64,000 nucleotides of DNA from Flavobacterium sandaracinum (GTDB lineage Bacteria > Bacteroidota > Bacteroidia > Flavobacteriales > Flavobacteriaceae). The DNA lies in assembly GCF_004349135.1 (NCBI RefSeq), contig NZ_SMFN01000007.1, forward strand, positions 1 through 64,000, in the 5' to 3' direction. Shown here in pieces: positions 18,367-28,135 of the stretch. The translations under genes were made by a program, and so were the position numbers. How positions within the stretch are numbered: the stretch's first letter is position 1; each line of letters begins with the position of its first letter. Under the pieces are notes generated by a model. That model made no database searches. It had not been told where the DNA came from and saw only the letters and a program-made list of their open reading frames with translations.

Positions 18367-18552
18367 ATGAAACAATCAGAAATAAAAGATCTTTCTGCAG
18401 CAGAGTTGCAAGAAAAGCTTAGCCAGACTAAGAAAACATATGCTGATCTAAAAATGGCTCACGCTATTTCACCAATTGAGAATCCACTTCAAATTAGAGG
18501 TGTAAGAAGAACAGTTGCAAGATTAGCTACCGAACTTACTAAAAGACAATAA
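18367..18552 (+). CDS. rpmC: 50S ribosomal protein L29
   Basis: 61 residues from ATG at 18367, giving MKQSEIKDLSAAELQEKL. The frame is open further upstream into rplP, but an extension would overlap that gene and is not part of L29. L29 is a helical hairpin near the tunnel exit next to L23. The C-terminus ENPLQIRGVRRTVARLATEL matches the family. Upstream of the ATG is the AT-rich TATATTATG context usual for genes here. Confidence 0.97.
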   Translation: MKQSEIKDLSAAELQEKLSQTKKTYADLKMAHAISPIENPLQIRGVRRTVARLATELTKRQ

Positions 18553-18569
18553 CTGTAGTCTGCTGAAAG

Positions 18570-18830
18570 ATGGAAGAAAAAAGAAATTTAAGAAAAGAAA
18601 GAGTTGGTGTTGTAACTTCTGACAAAATGGATAAGTCTATTGTTGTTGCAGAAGTGCGTAAAGTAAAACACCCATTATACGGTAAGTTCGTGTTGAAAAC
18701 TAAAAAGTATCACGCACACGACGAAATGAACGACTGTAACATTGGAGATACTGTAAGGATTAGCGAGACGCGTCCTTTGAGTAAAACAAAATGTTGGAGG
18801 TTAGTTGAAATCTTAGAAAGAGCTAAATAA
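18570..18830 (+). CDS. rpsQ: 30S ribosomal protein S17
   Basis: 86 residues. S17 is a primary 16S rRNA-binding OB-fold protein of the 30S body. [40 protein letters not shown] and the [24 protein letters not shown] segment are conserved. Only 2 nt separate it from rplN, which suggests translational coupling. Confidence 0.98.
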   Translation: MEEKRNLRKERVGVVTSDKMDKSIVVAEVRKVKHPLYGKFVLKTKKYHAHDEMNDCNIGDTVRISETRPLSKTKCWRLVEILERAK

Positions 18831-18832
18831 TT

Positions 18833-19201
18833 ATGGTACAACAAGAATCAAGACTAAAAGTAGCAGATAACACTGGAGCAAAGGAAGTTTTAACTATCCG
18901 TGTTTTAGGAGGTACCAAAAGAAGGTATGCCTCTGTTGGTGACAAGATTGTAGTTTCTATCAAAGATACAGCCCCTAACGGAAGCGTTAAAAAAGGAGCT
19001 GTTTCAACTGCAGTTGTTGTACGTACCAAAAAAGAAGTGAGAAGAGCCGATGGTTCTTATATCCGTTTCGATGACAATGCATGTGTTCTTTTGAATGCTG
19101 CAGGTGAAATGAGAGGAACTCGTGTTTTTGGTCCCGTAGCAAGAGAACTTCGTGAAAAACAATTCATGAAAATTGTATCATTAGCACCAGAAGTGCTTTA
19201 A
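18833..19201 (+). CDS. rplN: 50S ribosomal protein L14
   Basis: 122 residues. L14 sits at the subunit interface and is the site where RsfS blocks subunit joining. [55 protein letters not shown] and [27 protein letters not shown] are fully conserved. Position between rpsQ and rplX marks the start of the spc-type gene order, although no promoter break is visible here. Confidence 0.99.
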   Translation: MVQQESRLKVADNTGAKEVLTIRVLGGTKRRYASVGDKIVVSIKDTAPNGSVKKGAVSTAVVVRTKKEVRRADGSYIRFDDNACVLLNAAGEMRGTRVFGPVARELREKQFMKIVSLAPEVL

Positions 19202-19212
19202 TTCGTTTTAAG

Positions 19213-19527
19213 ATGATAAAGCTAAAAATAAAATCAGGTGACATCGTAAGAGTAATTGCTGGAGACCATAAAGGTGCTGAAGGTAAAGTATTACGTGTGT
19301 ACAAAGAGAAAAACAAAGCGATTGTTGAAGGTGTTAACATGGTTTCAAAACACACGAAACCTAGTGCAAAAAGCCCTCAAGGTGGTATCGTAAAGAAAGA
19401 AGCTTCTATACAAATATCTAATATTTCTTTAATTGATCCTAAAACTAAGGAAGCAACTAGAGTTGGTATTAGAGTAGAGGGAGATAAGAAAGTAAGATTT
19501 TCAAAAAAATCTAATCAAGTACTATAG
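19213..19527 (+). CDS. rplX: 50S ribosomal protein L24
   Basis: 104 residues. L24 starts 50S assembly and lies near the tunnel exit. [49 protein letters not shown] is the KOW domain signature; the tail has [20 protein letters not shown]. 11 nt after rplN and 2 nt before rplE. Confidence 0.99.
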   Translation: MIKLKIKSGDIVRVIAGDHKGAEGKVLRVYKEKNKAIVEGVNMVSKHTKPSAKSPQGGIVKKEASIQISNISLIDPKTKEATRVGIRVEGDKKVRFSKKSNQVL

Positions 19528-19529
19528 TA

Positions 19530-20081
19530 ATGGAGTATATACCTAGACTAAAAGAAGAATATAAGAGCAGAGTAATTGCTGCTCTTAAAGAGGAATTCGG
19601 ATACGTAAACGTAATGCAAGTTCCTAAATTGGAAAAAATCGTTTTAAGTAAAGGAGTTGGTGCAGCTGTATCTGATAAAAAATTAATTGACTATGCAGTT
19701 GATGAGTTGACAAAGATCACTGGACAGAAAGCAATATCTACTATCTCAAAGAAAGACGTTGCGTCGTTCAAACTGAGAAAAGGGATGCCTATTGGAGCAA
19801 AAGTTACTTTGCGTGGGGAAAGAATGTATGAGTTTTTAGATAGACTTATTACTTCATCTTTGCCACGTGTGAGAGATTTTAGTGGTATTAAAGCTACTGG
19901 TTTTGACGGAAGAGGAAATTATAACCTTGGTGTTTTAGAGCAAATCATTTTCCCGGAAATTGATATTGATAAAGTAAACAAAATATCAGGAATGGACATA
20001 TCTTTTGTAACTACTGCTAAAACAGATAAAGAAGCAAAGTCTCTATTGACAGAATTAGGATTACCTTTTAAAAAGAATTAA
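19530..20081 (+). CDS. rplE: 50S ribosomal protein L5
   Basis: 183 residues. L5 binds 5S rRNA and forms the central protuberance bridge with S13. [21 protein letters not shown], the [12 protein letters not shown] segment, [25 protein letters not shown] and [25 protein letters not shown] are the family marks. Gaps of 2 nt to rplX and 3 nt to rpsN. In E. coli the S8 repressor site overlaps the rplE start; nothing comparable is seen at this start. Confidence 0.99.
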   Translation: MEYIPRLKEEYKSRVIAALKEEFGYVNVMQVPKLEKIVLSKGVGAAVSDKKLIDYAVDELTKITGQKAISTISKKDVASFKLRKGMPIGAKVTLRGERMYEFLDRLITSSLPRVRDFSGIKATGFDGRGNYNLGVLEQIIFPEIDIDKVNKISGMDISFVTTAKTDKEAKSLLTELGLPFKKN

Positions 20082-20084
20082 GAC

Positions 20085-20354
20085 ATGGCTAAAGAATCAA
20101 TGAAAGCCCGCGAGGTTAAGAGAGAAAAAACAGTAGCTAAGTATGCTGAGAAAAGAAAAGCTTTGTTAGAAGCTGGAGATTTCGTAGGTTTGCAAAAGTT
20201 ACCAAAAAATGCTTCACCAGTTCGTTTACACAATCGTTGTAAATTAACAGGTAGACCAAGAGGATATATGCGTCAATTCGGTCTTTCACGTGTTACATTT
20301 CGTGAAATGGCTAACAACGGATTGATACCTGGTGTTAAAAAGGCATCTTGGTAA
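20085..20354 (+). CDS. rpsN: 30S ribosomal protein S14, zinc-free long form
   Basis: 89 residues. S14 is a 30S head protein next to S3 and S10. [25 protein letters not shown] and the C-terminal [39 protein letters not shown] are present. It is the long form without the two CxxC pairs of the short zinc-binding S14, so it does not need zinc. It is followed by a 123-nt gap with three stem-loops before rpsH, the largest break inside the spc-type gene block. Confidence 0.98.
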   Translation: MAKESMKAREVKREKTVAKYAEKRKALLEAGDFVGLQKLPKNASPVRLHNRCKLTGRPRGYMRQFGLSRVTFREMANNGLIPGVKKASW

Positions 20355-20355
20355 G

Positions 20356-20459
20356 ACGTAATTTATTACGTTCTGATACAGACTTAACTTACGTTTTGTC
20401 TGTATCATAAATATTTATAAATTGGTTTAAGGTTCGGCAAATCGTTTGTTGAAAACCAA
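20356..20459 (+). promoter_or_regulatory. Three successive stem-loops in the rpsN-rpsH gap
   Basis: Hairpin 1: ACGTAAT (20356-20362) with ATTACGT (20365-20371). Hairpin 2: TGATACAGAC (20374-20383) with GTCTGTATCA (20398-20407), a perfect 10-bp stem and 14-nt loop. Hairpin 3: TTGGTTT (20422-20428) with AAACCAA (20453-20459), containing a smaller CAAA-TCG-TTTG stem. None is followed by a T-run. The rest of the gap is AT-rich. Candidate site for operon control by a ribosomal protein, or an RNA processing site. Confidence 0.55.
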
Positions 20460-20477
20460 AACCGCAAATTAATACAT

Positions 20478-20876
20478 ATGTATACAGATCCTATTGCAGA
20501 TTATTTGACAAGAGTTCGTAACGCTGTGGCTGCAAGCCACAAAGTTGTTGAAATTCCTGCATCTAATCTAAAAAAAGAAATAACTAAGATCTTGTTTGAT
20601 CAAGGTTATATCTTGAGTTACAAATTTGAAGACAACGCCGTTCAGGGTTCAATCAAAATCGCTTTAAAGTATGATAAGGATACTAAGGAGTCAGTAATTA
20701 AAGATATCCAAAGAATTAGTAAACCAGGTTTACGTAAATATTCAAGTTCTTCAAGTATTCCTAGAATCCTTAACGGATTAGGAATTGCTATTGTTTCTAC
20801 TTCTAAAGGTTTAATGACTGGAAAGAAAGCGAAACAATTGAATGTTGGTGGCGAAGTAATTTGTTACGTATACTAA
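20478..20876 (+). CDS. rpsH: 30S ribosomal protein S8
   Basis: 132 residues. S8 is a primary binder of the central 16S rRNA domain and, in E. coli, the repressor of the spc operon. [53 protein letters not shown] and the end GGEVICYVY are conserved. It begins after a 123-nt structured gap, so control by S8 or a neighbour at that point is plausible but unproven. Confidence 0.99.
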   Translation: MYTDPIADYLTRVRNAVAASHKVVEIPASNLKKEITKILFDQGYILSYKFEDNAVQGSIKIALKYDKDTKESVIKDIQRISKPGLRKYSSSSSIPRILNGLGIAIVSTSKGLMTGKKAKQLNVGGEVICYVY

Positions 20877-20894
20877 TTTTAAAGACTATATAAG

Positions 20895-21437
20895 ATGTCA
20901 AGAATAGGTAAAAGCCCAGTAACAATTCCTGCAGGAGTAACTGTTTCAGTTGCTAACGGTATTATTACGGTAAAAGGAAAAAATGGTCAACTAACTCAGG
21001 AGTTTTCGGACGTAACTGTAACAGTTGAAGGAGATCTAGTTCAAGTAGATAGGTCTTCTGATCACAAAGACCAAAGAGCAAAACACGGTTTGTACAGATC
21101 TTTAATCAATAACATGATTATTGGAGTTACAGATGGTTTTACTAAGTCATTAGAATTGGTAGGAGTTGGTTATAGAGCTTCAAATCAAGGACAAAAGCTA
21201 GATTTAGCACTTGGTTATTCTCACAATATAGTTTTAGAAATTGCTCCAGAAGTAACTTTAGAAACTATATCTGAAAAAGGTAAAAACCCGATTGTTAAAT
21301 TAACATCATTTGACAAACAACTTTTAGGTCAGGTAGCTGCGAAAATCAGAGGTTTCCGTAAGCCTGAGCCGTACAAAGGAAAAGGTGTTAAATTTGTGGG
21401 TGAAGTATTAAGAAGAAAAGCAGGTAAATCAGCTTAA
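20895..21437 (+). CDS. rplF: 50S ribosomal protein L6
   Basis: 180 residues. L6 lies at the base of the L7/L12 stalk beside the sarcin-ricin loop. [50 protein letters not shown] and the C-terminal [27 protein letters not shown] are diagnostic. 18 nt after rpsH, 11 nt before rplR. Confidence 0.99.
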   Translation: MSRIGKSPVTIPAGVTVSVANGIITVKGKNGQLTQEFSDVTVTVEGDLVQVDRSSDHKDQRAKHGLYRSLINNMIIGVTDGFTKSLELVGVGYRASNQGQKLDLALGYSHNIVLEIAPEVTLETISEKGKNPIVKLTSFDKQLLGQVAAKIRGFRKPEPYKGKGVKFVGEVLRRKAGKSA

Positions 21438-21448
21438 AAAATAAGATT

Positions 21449-21799
21449 ATGTCATTAACAAAACCTGAAAGAAGGCAACGAATTAGATTCAGAATTAGAA
21501 AGTCAATTAGTGGTACAGCTACTAATCCTAGACTATCTGTATTTAGAAGTAACAAAGAAATTTACGCTCAACTTATTGATGACGTAAACGGAGTTACTTT
21601 GTTGGCGGCTTCTTCAAGAGAAAAAGAAATAGGTAACGGTACGAATATTGAAGTGGCTACAGCGGTTGGAAAACTAGTTGCTGAAAAAGCTTTAAAGGCT
21701 GGGATAGACGTAGTAACTTTCGATAGAGGAGGTTATTTATATCACGGACGTATTAAATCATTAGCGGAAGGCGCAAGAGCGGCTGGACTTAAATTCTAA
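21449..21799 (+). CDS. rplR: 50S ribosomal protein L18
   Basis: 116 residues. L18 binds 5S rRNA with L5 and helps dock it on the 50S subunit. [38 protein letters not shown] and the C-terminal [29 protein letters not shown] are conserved. Within the spc-type block, 6 nt before rpsE. Confidence 0.99.
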   Translation: MSLTKPERRQRIRFRIRKSISGTATNPRLSVFRSNKEIYAQLIDDVNGVTLLAASSREKEIGNGTNIEVATAVGKLVAEKALKAGIDVVTFDRGGYLYHGRIKSLAEGARAAGLKF

Positions 21800-21805
21800 T
21801 ATAGT

Positions 21806-22333
21806 ATGTCTAATAGTAAATACAAGAATGTAGAGTTAGTAAAACCAAGTGGACTTGAATTAAAAGACCGTTTGGTAAGTGTAAATCGTGTTACTAAGGT
21901 TACAAAGGGTGGTAGAGCTTTTGGTTTTTCTGCTATTGTAGTTGTAGGTGATGAAAATGGAGTTGTAGGACACGGATTAGGAAAATCTAAAGATGTTTCT
22001 GAGGCAATTGCGAAAGCAGTAGAAGATGCAAAGAAAAATTTAGTAAAAATTCCTTTGAATGGTCAATCAGTTCCTCACGAACAAAAAGGTAAATTTGGTG
22101 GTGCACGTGTATTCTTAATTCCTGCCTCTCATGGTACAGGAGTTATTGCTGGTGGAGCTGTTCGTTCAGTTCTTGAATCAGTAGGAATTCATGATGTATT
22201 ATCTAAATCACAAGGATCTTCAAATCCTCACAACGTAGTGAAAGCAACTTTTGATGCTTTATTACAAATGAGAAGCGCGTATACTGTTGCAAAACAAAGA
22301 GGCGTTTCTTTAGAAAAAGTTTTTAAAGGTTAA
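21806..22333 (+). CDS. rpsE: 30S ribosomal protein S5
   Basis: 175 residues. S5 contributes to the mRNA entry channel and to decoding accuracy. [44 protein letters not shown] is the double-stranded RNA-binding-like domain; the C-terminal domain has [48 protein letters not shown]. 12 nt before rpmD. Confidence 0.99.
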   Translation: MSNSKYKNVELVKPSGLELKDRLVSVNRVTKVTKGGRAFGFSAIVVVGDENGVVGHGLGKSKDVSEAIAKAVEDAKKNLVKIPLNGQSVPHEQKGKFGGARVFLIPASHGTGVIAGGAVRSVLESVGIHDVLSKSQGSSNPHNVVKATFDALLQMRSAYTVAKQRGVSLEKVFKG

Positions 22334-22345
22334 TTCAAGGAAATT

Positions 22346-22528
22346 ATGGCTAAATTATTAGTAAAACAAGTTAGAAGCAAAATCAACTGTCCTCTTTCTC
22401 AAAAGAGAGGATTAGAAGCTTTAGGTCTACGTAAAATGGGACAAGTTGTAGAGCATGATTCAAATCCTACAATCCTTGGGATGATAAATAAAGTTAAACA
22501 CTTAGTTTCTGTAGAAGAAGCTAAATAA
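22346..22528 (+). CDS. rpmD: 50S ribosomal protein L30
   Basis: 60 residues, the usual bacterial length. L30 is a small peripheral 50S protein. [55 protein letters not shown] matches the family throughout. Located between rpsE and rplO with gaps of 12 and 11 nt. Confidence 0.98.
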   Translation: MAKLLVKQVRSKINCPLSQKRGLEALGLRKMGQVVEHDSNPTILGMINKVKHLVSVEEAK

Positions 22529-22539
22529 CAAATACTGTT

Positions 22540-22992
22540 ATGAATTTAAGTAACTTACAACCTGCTGAAGGTTCTACACACAATCAAAATAAAAGATTAG
22601 GTAGAGGAGAAGGTTCTGGAAAAGGTGGTACTTCTGCAAGAGGACACAAAGGAGCAAAATCTCGTTCTGGTTATTCTAAAAAGATTGGTTTTGAAGGTGG
22701 GCAAATGCCACTTCAAAGACGTGTGCCAAAGTTCGGTTTTACAAACATCAATCGTAAAGATTACGAAGGTGTAAATCTTGATACACTTCAACTATTAGTT
22801 GATAATGGTGTTATTAAAGATACTGTTGATATGACAGTTTATGTTGCTAATCGTTTAGCTACCAAAAATGAGATCGTTAAGATTTTAGGTAGAGGTGAAT
22901 TGACAGCAAAATTAAAAGTAACCGCTCACAAATTTACTGCTACTGCAAAAGCTGCTATTGAAGCTGCTGGTGGAGAGGCTGTAACAATGTAA
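22540..22992 (+). CDS. rplO: 50S ribosomal protein L15
   Basis: 150 residues. L15 is a late-assembly 50S protein that threads into 23S rRNA with its glycine-rich N-terminus. [46 protein letters not shown] and [19 protein letters not shown] are diagnostic. It precedes secY by 13 nt, linking ribosomal and secretion genes as in most bacteria. Confidence 0.99.
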   Translation: MNLSNLQPAEGSTHNQNKRLGRGEGSGKGGTSARGHKGAKSRSGYSKKIGFEGGQMPLQRRVPKFGFTNINRKDYEGVNLDTLQLLVDNGVIKDTVDMTVYVANRLATKNEIVKILGRGELTAKLKVTAHKFTATAKAAIEAAGGEAVTM

Positions 22993-23005
22993 TTTTTCTA
23001 TTAAT

Positions 23006-24352
23006 ATGAAGAAATTTATTGAATCAATAAGTAATGTTTGGAAAATAGAAGAACTGAAAAATAGAATTCTAATCACCTTAGGACTACTTTTAGTTTATCG
23101 TTTCGGGGCTCAAGTTACCCTACCAGGCATTGATGCTACACAGTTAGGTAATTTAGCTGGGCAAACCAAAGAAGGAATTGGTTCAATTCTTGACATGTTT
23201 ACCGGAGGTGCATTTTCTCAAGCTTCTGTTTTTGCTTTAGGAATTATGCCTTACATTTCTGCTTCCATTGTTGTTCAGTTGATGGGAATTGCGATTCCTT
23301 ATTTACAAAAACTTCAAAGTGATGGAGAGAGTGGTAGAAAGAAGATTAATCAAATCACTCGTTGGTTGACAATTGGAATTACTTTAGTTCAAGGTCCAAC
23401 TTATATCTATAATTTATATAGAACATTACCTAGTAATGCATTTTTATTGGGATTCAATTCATTTGAATTCTTGTTTTCATCAGTAGTTATTTTAGTTACA
23501 GGTACAATTTTTGCCATGTGGTTAGGAGAAAAGATTACTGACAAGGGAATTGGAAATGGTATATCTTTGTTGATTATGGTTGGGATATTGGCTAGATTTC
23601 CTCAAGCATTTATCCAAGAATTTACAACTAGGGTTACCAATAATAATGGGGGTCCAATGTTGCTGGTTATTGAGATTATCATCTGGTTATTAGTTATTAT
23701 TTGTTGTGTACTCTTAGTAATGGCAGTTAGGAGAATTCCGGTGCAATATGCTCGTCGTACAACTTCAGGTGATTTCGAACAAGATATGTTAAATGGAAAT
23801 AGACAATGGATTCCTTTAAAGCTTAATGCTTCAGGGGTTATGCCAATTATATTTGCACAAGCGATCATGTTCATACCTGCAGCTTTAGCTGGTTTGTCTA
23901 AATCAGATGCGTCACAATCAATTGTTGGTGCTTTTAGTAATATGTTTGGGTTTTGGTATAATTTAGTATTTGCAACTTTAATAATTGTATTTACATTTTT
24001 TTACACCGCTATCACGGTTCCTACTAATAAGATGTCTGATGATTTAAAGAGAAGCGGAGGTTTTATTCCTGGTATCAGACCTGGATTGGAAACATCAGAT
24101 TATCTTGACAAAGTGATGTCTTTAATAACTTTTCCTGGGTCATTATTTCTGGCTTTAATTGCTGTGTTCCCGGCAATAATTGTTAGTGTTATGGATGTTC
24201 AACAATCTTGGGCAATGTTTTTTGGAGGTACTTCATTAATAATTATGGTTGGTGTTGCCATAGATACAATGCAGCAAATCAATTCATATTTGTTGAATAA
24301 ACATTATGATGGTTTAATGAAAAGTGGTAAAAATAGAAAAGCAGTAGCTTAA
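23006..24352 (+). CDS. secY: Protein translocase subunit SecY
   Basis: 448 residues with ten hydrophobic segments, the channel subunit of the SecYEG translocon in the inner membrane. The N-terminal amphipathic part [21 protein letters not shown], the plug-region sequence [38 protein letters not shown] and the cytoplasmic loop [11 protein letters not shown] are typical. The adk and map genes that follow secY in many bacteria are absent; infA starts 4 nt after the stop. Confidence 0.99.
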   Translation: MKKFIESISNVWKIEELKNRILITLGLLLVYRFGAQVTLPGIDATQLGNLAGQTKEGIGSILDMFTGGAFSQASVFALGIMPYISASIVVQLMGIAIPYLQKLQSDGESGRKKINQITRWLTIGITLVQGPTYIYNLYRTLPSNAFLLGFNSFEFLFSSVVILVTGTIFAMWLGEKITDKGIGNGISLLIMVGILARFPQAFIQEFTTRVTNNNGGPMLLVIEIIIWLLVIICCVLLVMAVRRIPVQYARRTTSGDFEQDMLNGNRQWIPLKLNASGVMPIIFAQAIMFIPAALAGLSKSDASQSIVGAFSNMFGFWYNLVFATLIIVFTFFYTAITVPTNKMSDDLKRSGGFIPGIRPGLETSDYLDKVMSLITFPGSLFLALIAVFPAIIVSVMDVQQSWAMFFGGTSLIIMVGVAIDTMQQINSYLLNKHYDGLMKSGKNRKAVA

Positions 24353-24356
24353 CTTT

Positions 24357-24572
24357 ATGGCAAAACAATCAGCAATAGAACAAGACGGATCAATCATTGA
24401 GGCATTATCAAATGCCATGTTCCGTGTAGAATTAGAAAATGGACATATTGTAATTGCACATATTTCTGGAAAAATGCGTATGCATTATATCAAGTTATTA
24501 CCTGGTGATAAAGTGAAACTAGAAATGAGCCCTTACGACTTGTCAAAAGCAAGAATTACTTATAGATATTAA
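24357..24572 (+). CDS. infA: Translation initiation factor IF-1
   Basis: 71 residues, a single S1-like OB fold. IF-1 blocks the 30S A site during initiation. [75 protein letters not shown] sequence is conserved along its whole length, including the GKMRMHYI and LPGDKV segments. Located between secY and rpmJ. Confidence 0.99.
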   Translation: MAKQSAIEQDGSIIEALSNAMFRVELENGHIVIAHISGKMRMHYIKLLPGDKVKLEMSPYDLSKARITYRY

Positions 24573-24584
24573 AGGATATTCAAA

Positions 24585-24701
24585 ATGAAAGTTAGAGCTT
24601 CAGTAAAAAAGAGAAGTCCCGAGTGCAAAATTGTGCGAAGAAAAGGGAGATTGTACGTAATAAACAAAAAGAATCCTAGATTTAAACAAAGACAAGGATA
24701 A
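24585..24701 (+). CDS. rpmJ: 50S ribosomal protein L36, Cys-depleted form
   Basis: A 38-codon gene between infA and rpsM. It reads [17 protein letters not shown], continues [21 protein letters not shown] and stops with TAA at 24699-24701. Start and end match L36. The usual zinc ligands are Cys, Cys, Cys and His; only the Cys at 14 remains, the others being replaced (Ser11 region, Asn27, Phe33), so it should not bind zinc. The gap to infA is 12 nt and to rpsM 2 nt. Confidence 0.96.
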   Translation: MKVRASVKKRSPECKIVRRKGRLYVINKKNPRFKQRQG

Positions 24702-24703
24702 TT

Positions 24704-25078
24704 ATGGCAAGAATAGCAGGGGTAGATATCCCAAAAAATAAGAGAGGTGTTATAGCACTTACCTACATCTTTGGATTAGGAAAAAGTAGAGCTGTTGAGA
24801 TTTTAGAAAAAGCTCAAGTTAGCCAAGATAAAAAAGTTCAAGACTGGAATGATGATGAGATCGGAGCAATTCGTGAGGCAGTATCGACTTTCAAAATTGA
24901 AGGAGAATTACGTTCTGAGGTTTCTTTAAACATCAAACGTTTAATGGATATTGGATGTTATAGAGGTATCCGTCATAGAACTGGTCTTCCATTAAGAGGG
25001 CAAAGAACTAAAAACAACTCTAGAACAAGAAAAGGTAAAAGAAAAACTGTTGCTAACAAGAAAAAAGCAACTAAATAA
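24704..25078 (+). CDS. rpsM: 30S ribosomal protein S13
   Basis: 124 residues. S13 is in the 30S head and contacts the P-site tRNA and L5. [30 protein letters not shown] (helix-two-turn-helix) and the C-terminal [37 protein letters not shown] are diagnostic. First gene of the alpha-type group; no promoter is visible before it, only 2 nt after rpmJ. Confidence 0.99.
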   Translation: MARIAGVDIPKNKRGVIALTYIFGLGKSRAVEILEKAQVSQDKKVQDWNDDEIGAIREAVSTFKIEGELRSEVSLNIKRLMDIGCYRGIRHRTGLPLRGQRTKNNSRTRKGKRKTVANKKKATK

Positions 25079-25086
25079 TAAGTAAT

Positions 25087-25470
25087 ATGGCTAAAGCAAC
25101 TGCAAAAAAACGTAAAGTTATCGTTGAATCAACGGGAGAAGCTCATATTTCTGCTACTTTTAACAATATCATCATTTCTTTGACAAACAAAAAAGGTGAA
25201 GTTATTTCTTGGTCCTCAGCTGGAAAAATGGGTTTTAGAGGTTCTAAAAAGAATACTCCATACGCAGCCCAAATGGCAGCAGAAGATTGTAGTAAAGTAG
25301 CTCTTGAAGCTGGACTAAAAAAAGTAAAGGTTTATGTAAAAGGACCAGGAAACGGACGTGAGTCTGCTATTCGTTCTTTGCATAACGGTGGAATTGAAGT
25401 GACTGAGATTATCGACGTTACTCCAATGCCTCACAACGGATGTCGTCCTCCTAAGAGACGTAGAGTTTAA
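25087..25470 (+). CDS. rpsK: 30S ribosomal protein S11
   Basis: 127 residues. S11 forms the platform near the E site and the mRNA exit. [48 protein letters not shown] and [49 protein letters not shown] are conserved. It is followed by a 90-nt structured gap before rpsD. Confidence 0.99.
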   Translation: MAKATAKKRKVIVESTGEAHISATFNNIIISLTNKKGEVISWSSAGKMGFRGSKKNTPYAAQMAAEDCSKVALEAGLKKVKVYVKGPGNGRESAIRSLHNGGIEVTEIIDVTPMPHNGCRPPKRRRV

Positions 25471-25490
25471 TTATATATTTAAGTATAACT

Positions 25491-25543
25491 AGGTAGAATA
25501 TACGATTATCGAAGGATATGACCTGAATTCATAATCTCTACCT
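25491..25543 (+). promoter_or_regulatory. Nested stem-loop in the rpsK-rpsD gap, candidate S4 leader
   Basis: AGGTAGA (25491-25497) pairs with TCTACCT (25537-25543). Directly inside, GATTAT (25504-25509) pairs with ATAATC (25531-25536), leaving a 6-nt bulge on the left side. A third small stem AGG (25513-25515) pairs with CCT (25522-25524). There is no T-run. It lies 17 nt before the rpsD start. S4 controls its own mRNA leader in other bacteria; use of this site for that purpose is inferred from position. Confidence 0.55.
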
Positions 25544-25560
25544 TAATTTAATTTTTAGAA

Positions 25561-26166
25561 ATGGCAAGATATACTGGTCCAAAAACTAGAATTGCTCGTA
25601 AATTTGGCGAAGCAATTTTCGGAGATGACAAATCATTCGAAAAAAGAAATTATCCTCCTGGACAACACGGGATGGCTAAAAAAAGAGGTAAAAAATCTGA
25701 ATATGCTATCCAGTTGATGGAAAAGCAAAAAGCTAAATATTCTTATGGAATTTTAGAAAAACAATTCAGAGGTTTATTCAAAAAAGCATCAGCTACCAAA
25801 GGTGTTACTGGTGAAGTTCTTTTACAGTTGTGTGAAGCAAGATTAGATAACGTTGTTTTTAGAATGGGTATCGCTCCTTCTAGAAGAGGCGCTAGACAAT
25901 TAGTTTCTCACAGACACGTTACTGTTAATGGTGATGTAGTAAATATTGCTTCTTACCACCTTAAGCCTGGTGACAAAGTTGCTGTTCGTGAAAAATCTAA
26001 ATCTTTAGAGGCTATCGAACGTTCTTTATCTAATTCAAGTCATGTTTATGAATGGATTACTTGGAATAATGACGTTAAAGAAGGTACTTTTGTTTCTGTA
26101 CCAGCGAGACTTCAGATTCCAGAAAACATTAAAGAACAATTAATCGTAGAGTTGTACAACAAATAA
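25561..26166 (+). CDS. rpsD: 30S ribosomal protein S4, zinc-free form
   Basis: 201 residues. S4 starts 30S assembly and lines the mRNA entry tunnel. [21 protein letters not shown] at the start, [27 protein letters not shown], and the S4 RNA-binding domain [36 protein letters not shown]. The N-terminal zinc cysteines of the C+ form are absent. It precedes rpoA by 21 nt and follows a structured leader-like gap. Confidence 0.99.
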   Translation: MARYTGPKTRIARKFGEAIFGDDKSFEKRNYPPGQHGMAKKRGKKSEYAIQLMEKQKAKYSYGILEKQFRGLFKKASATKGVTGEVLLQLCEARLDNVVFRMGIAPSRRGARQLVSHRHVTVNGDVVNIASYHLKPGDKVAVREKSKSLEAIERSLSNSSHVYEWITWNNDVKEGTFVSVPARLQIPENIKEQLIVELYNK

Positions 26167-26187
26167 TAATTGACTTAGTCGAAATTT

Positions 26188-27180
26188 ATGGCAATATTTA
26201 ATTTTCAGAAGCCCGATAAAGTTATCATGATCGATTCCACCGATTTTGAAGGTAAGTTTGAATTTAGACCTTTAGAACCTGGTTACGGATTGACTGTTGG
26301 TAATGCACTTAGAAGAGTTTTGCTTTCAGCATTAGAAGGTTATGCAATTACATCTGTTCGCATTGAAGGTGTAGATCATGAGTTTTCTACTATTTCAGGA
26401 GTTGTTGAAGACGTTACCGAAATTATTCTTAATCTAAAACAAGTACGTTTTAAACGTCAAATTGAAGATATAGATAATGAATCAGTTACTATTTCTGTTT
26501 CAGGTAAAGATCAATTAACGGCTGGTGATTTTCAGAAATTTATTTCAGGTTTCCAAGTTTTGAATCCAGAACTAGTTATCTGTAATTTAGACAGCAAAAT
26601 CAAACTTAATTTTGATTTAACAATCGAAAAAGGTAGAGGTTATGTTCCTGCTGAAGAAAACAAAAAGCAGAATGCTGCAATTGGAACTATTTTTACTGAC
26701 TCAATTTTTACTCCTGTAAAGAATGTAAAATATGCTATTGAGAACTTCCGTGTTGAGCAAAAAACAGATTATGAAAAATTAGTTTTTGAAATTAAAACTG
26801 ATGGATCAATCAATCCTAAAGATGCTCTTACTGAGGCTGCAAAAGTTCTAATTCACCATTTCATGTTGTTTTCTGACGAAAGAATTACACTTGAGGCTGA
26901 CGAAATTGCACAAACAGAATCTTATGATGAAGAGTCATTGCATATGAGACAATTGCTTAAAACTAAGCTTGTTGATATGGATCTTTCTGTTAGAGCATTA
27001 AATTGTTTGAAAGCGGCTGAAGTTGATACACTTGGTGATTTAGTATCGTTCAATAAAAATGATCTAATGAAATTCCGTAATTTTGGTAAAAAGTCTTTAA
27101 CTGAACTTGATGAACTTGTTGCAGTTAAAAATTTAAACTTCGGTATGGATTTAGCAAAATACAAACTAGATAAAGAATAA
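26188..27180 (+). CDS. rpoA: DNA-directed RNA polymerase subunit alpha
   Basis: 330 residues. The N-terminal domain (about 1-230) dimerises to nucleate RNA polymerase assembly: [34 protein letters not shown], and [12 protein letters not shown] linker leads to the C-terminal domain (about 255-325), which contacts activators and upstream promoter [27 protein letters not shown] sequence and [15 protein letters not shown]. It lies in the conserved place between rpsD and rplQ. Confidence 0.99.
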   Translation: MAIFNFQKPDKVIMIDSTDFEGKFEFRPLEPGYGLTVGNALRRVLLSALEGYAITSVRIEGVDHEFSTISGVVEDVTEIILNLKQVRFKRQIEDIDNESVTISVSGKDQLTAGDFQKFISGFQVLNPELVICNLDSKIKLNFDLTIEKGRGYVPAEENKKQNAAIGTIFTDSIFTPVKNVKYAIENFRVEQKTDYEKLVFEIKTDGSINPKDALTEAAKVLIHHFMLFSDERITLEADEIAQTESYDEESLHMRQLLKTKLVDMDLSVRALNCLKAAEVDTLGDLVSFNKNDLMKFRNFGKKSLTELDELVAVKNLNFGMDLAKYKLDKE

Positions 27181-27182
27181 AT

Positions 27183-27229
27183 TACTTCATATTTTGATCT
27201 CCAAAATGGATAGCATCAAGATGAAAGTA
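27183..27229 (+). promoter_or_regulatory. Nested stem-loop in the rpoA-rplQ gap
   Basis: TACTT-CAT (27183-27190) pairs with ATG-A-AAGTA (27221-27229, one bulged A). Inside, TTGAT (27194-27198) pairs with ATCAA (27215-27219), and TCCA (27200-27203) pairs with TGGA (27207-27210) around an AAA loop. No T-run follows. It may set the relative expression of RNA polymerase alpha and L17 through processing or partial termination; this is inference. Confidence 0.45.
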
Positions 27230-27243
27230 TAAAAAAACACGTC

Positions 27244-27732
27244 ATGAGACACGGAAAAAAATTCAATCACTTAAGCAGACAGACTGCACATAGAAAATCT
27301 ATGTTAGCTAATATGGCTTGTTCTCTTATTGAACACAAGCGTATTAACACTACTGTTGCTAAAGCAAAAGCGCTTAAACAATTCGTTGAGCCTTTAATAA
27401 CTAAATCAAAACAAGATACGACTCACAATCGTCGTATTGTTTTTGCTTACTTACGTAGCAAATATGCCGTAACTGACTTGTTCAGAGACGTAGCTGCTAA
27501 AGTGGGTGACCGTCCAGGTGGATACACACGTATCATTAAAGTTGGAAATCGTCTAGGAGATAATGCCGATATGGCAATGATCGAATTAGTAGATTTCAAT
27601 GAACTTTACAACGGTGGTAAAAAAGAAGTTAAAAAAGCAAAAAGCCGTCGTGGTGGAAAAGCAAAGAAAGCAGATGAAGCTACTGAAGCTCCTGTTGCTG
27701 AAACTGAAGCAACTACTGACACAGCTGAGTAA
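27244..27732 (+). CDS. rplQ: 50S ribosomal protein L17
   Basis: 162 residues. The L17 core (about 1-120) has [45 protein letters not shown] and the end [32 protein letters not shown]. It is followed by an approximately 40-residue tail, first Lys/Arg-rich and then acidic and Ala/Thr/Glu-rich, which E. coli L17 (127 residues) lacks. Last gene of the ribosomal block, followed by a strong terminator. Confidence 0.99.
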   Translation: MRHGKKFNHLSRQTAHRKSMLANMACSLIEHKRINTTVAKAKALKQFVEPLITKSKQDTTHNRRIVFAYLRSKYAVTDLFRDVAAKVGDRPGGYTRIIKVGNRLGDNADMAMIELVDFNELYNGGKKEVKKAKSRRGGKAKKADEATEAPVAETEATTDTAE

Positions 27733-27762
27733 TTATGAAAGTAATTATTTTATAAAAATCGA

Positions 27763-27795
27763 GGATAAGCTATTTATAGTTTATCCTTTTTTTTT
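27763..27795 (+). terminator. Terminator of the ribosomal-protein block
   Basis: GGATAAGCTAT pairs with ATAGTTTATCC (one G-U pair, 2-nt loop), followed by nine T. It lies about 30 bp after rplQ. Confidence 0.9.
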
Positions 27796-28030
27796 GATTT
27801 TTTTTTAAAGAATCGTTTGAAGTTATATAACACGATACTTGACTTACTTTTCGCAGGTTCCTTTTAATTGTTTGGTCTTTCAAATCTTTAACAGAATGTG
27901 AGTTGTAGTAAGATTTTAAGAATTATTTCTTTTTATTATTGAAGCTGAGTATATGCTTTAATTGAGGATTCTTAGCACTAGTATTTCGAGCGGCTTTAAG
28001 CTCCAAAAAAAATAATAATTTTAAAAACAT
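27796..28030. other. AT-rich gap between the rplQ terminator and the carA promoter
   Basis: About 235 bp with no open frame of interest, no recognised RNA gene and no consensus TAnnTTTG element. Nothing further can be supported here. Confidence 0.5.
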
Positions 28031-28031
28031 T

Positions 28032-28062
28032 GCAACCATTGCTTTAAAGAATTAAGTTTGCA
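28032..28062 (+). promoter_or_regulatory. Promoter of carA
   Basis: TTG at 28032-28034, a 20-nt spacer, and TAAGTTTG at 28055-28062 (exact TAnnTTTG). The leader to carA is about 65 nt. Confidence 0.75.
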
Positions 28063-28135
28063 AAATATTTAACTACGCATGAAACCAGGTTTTCTAGTTC
28101 CATGAAACTATTAAAAAAATAATAGAAATCAACGA

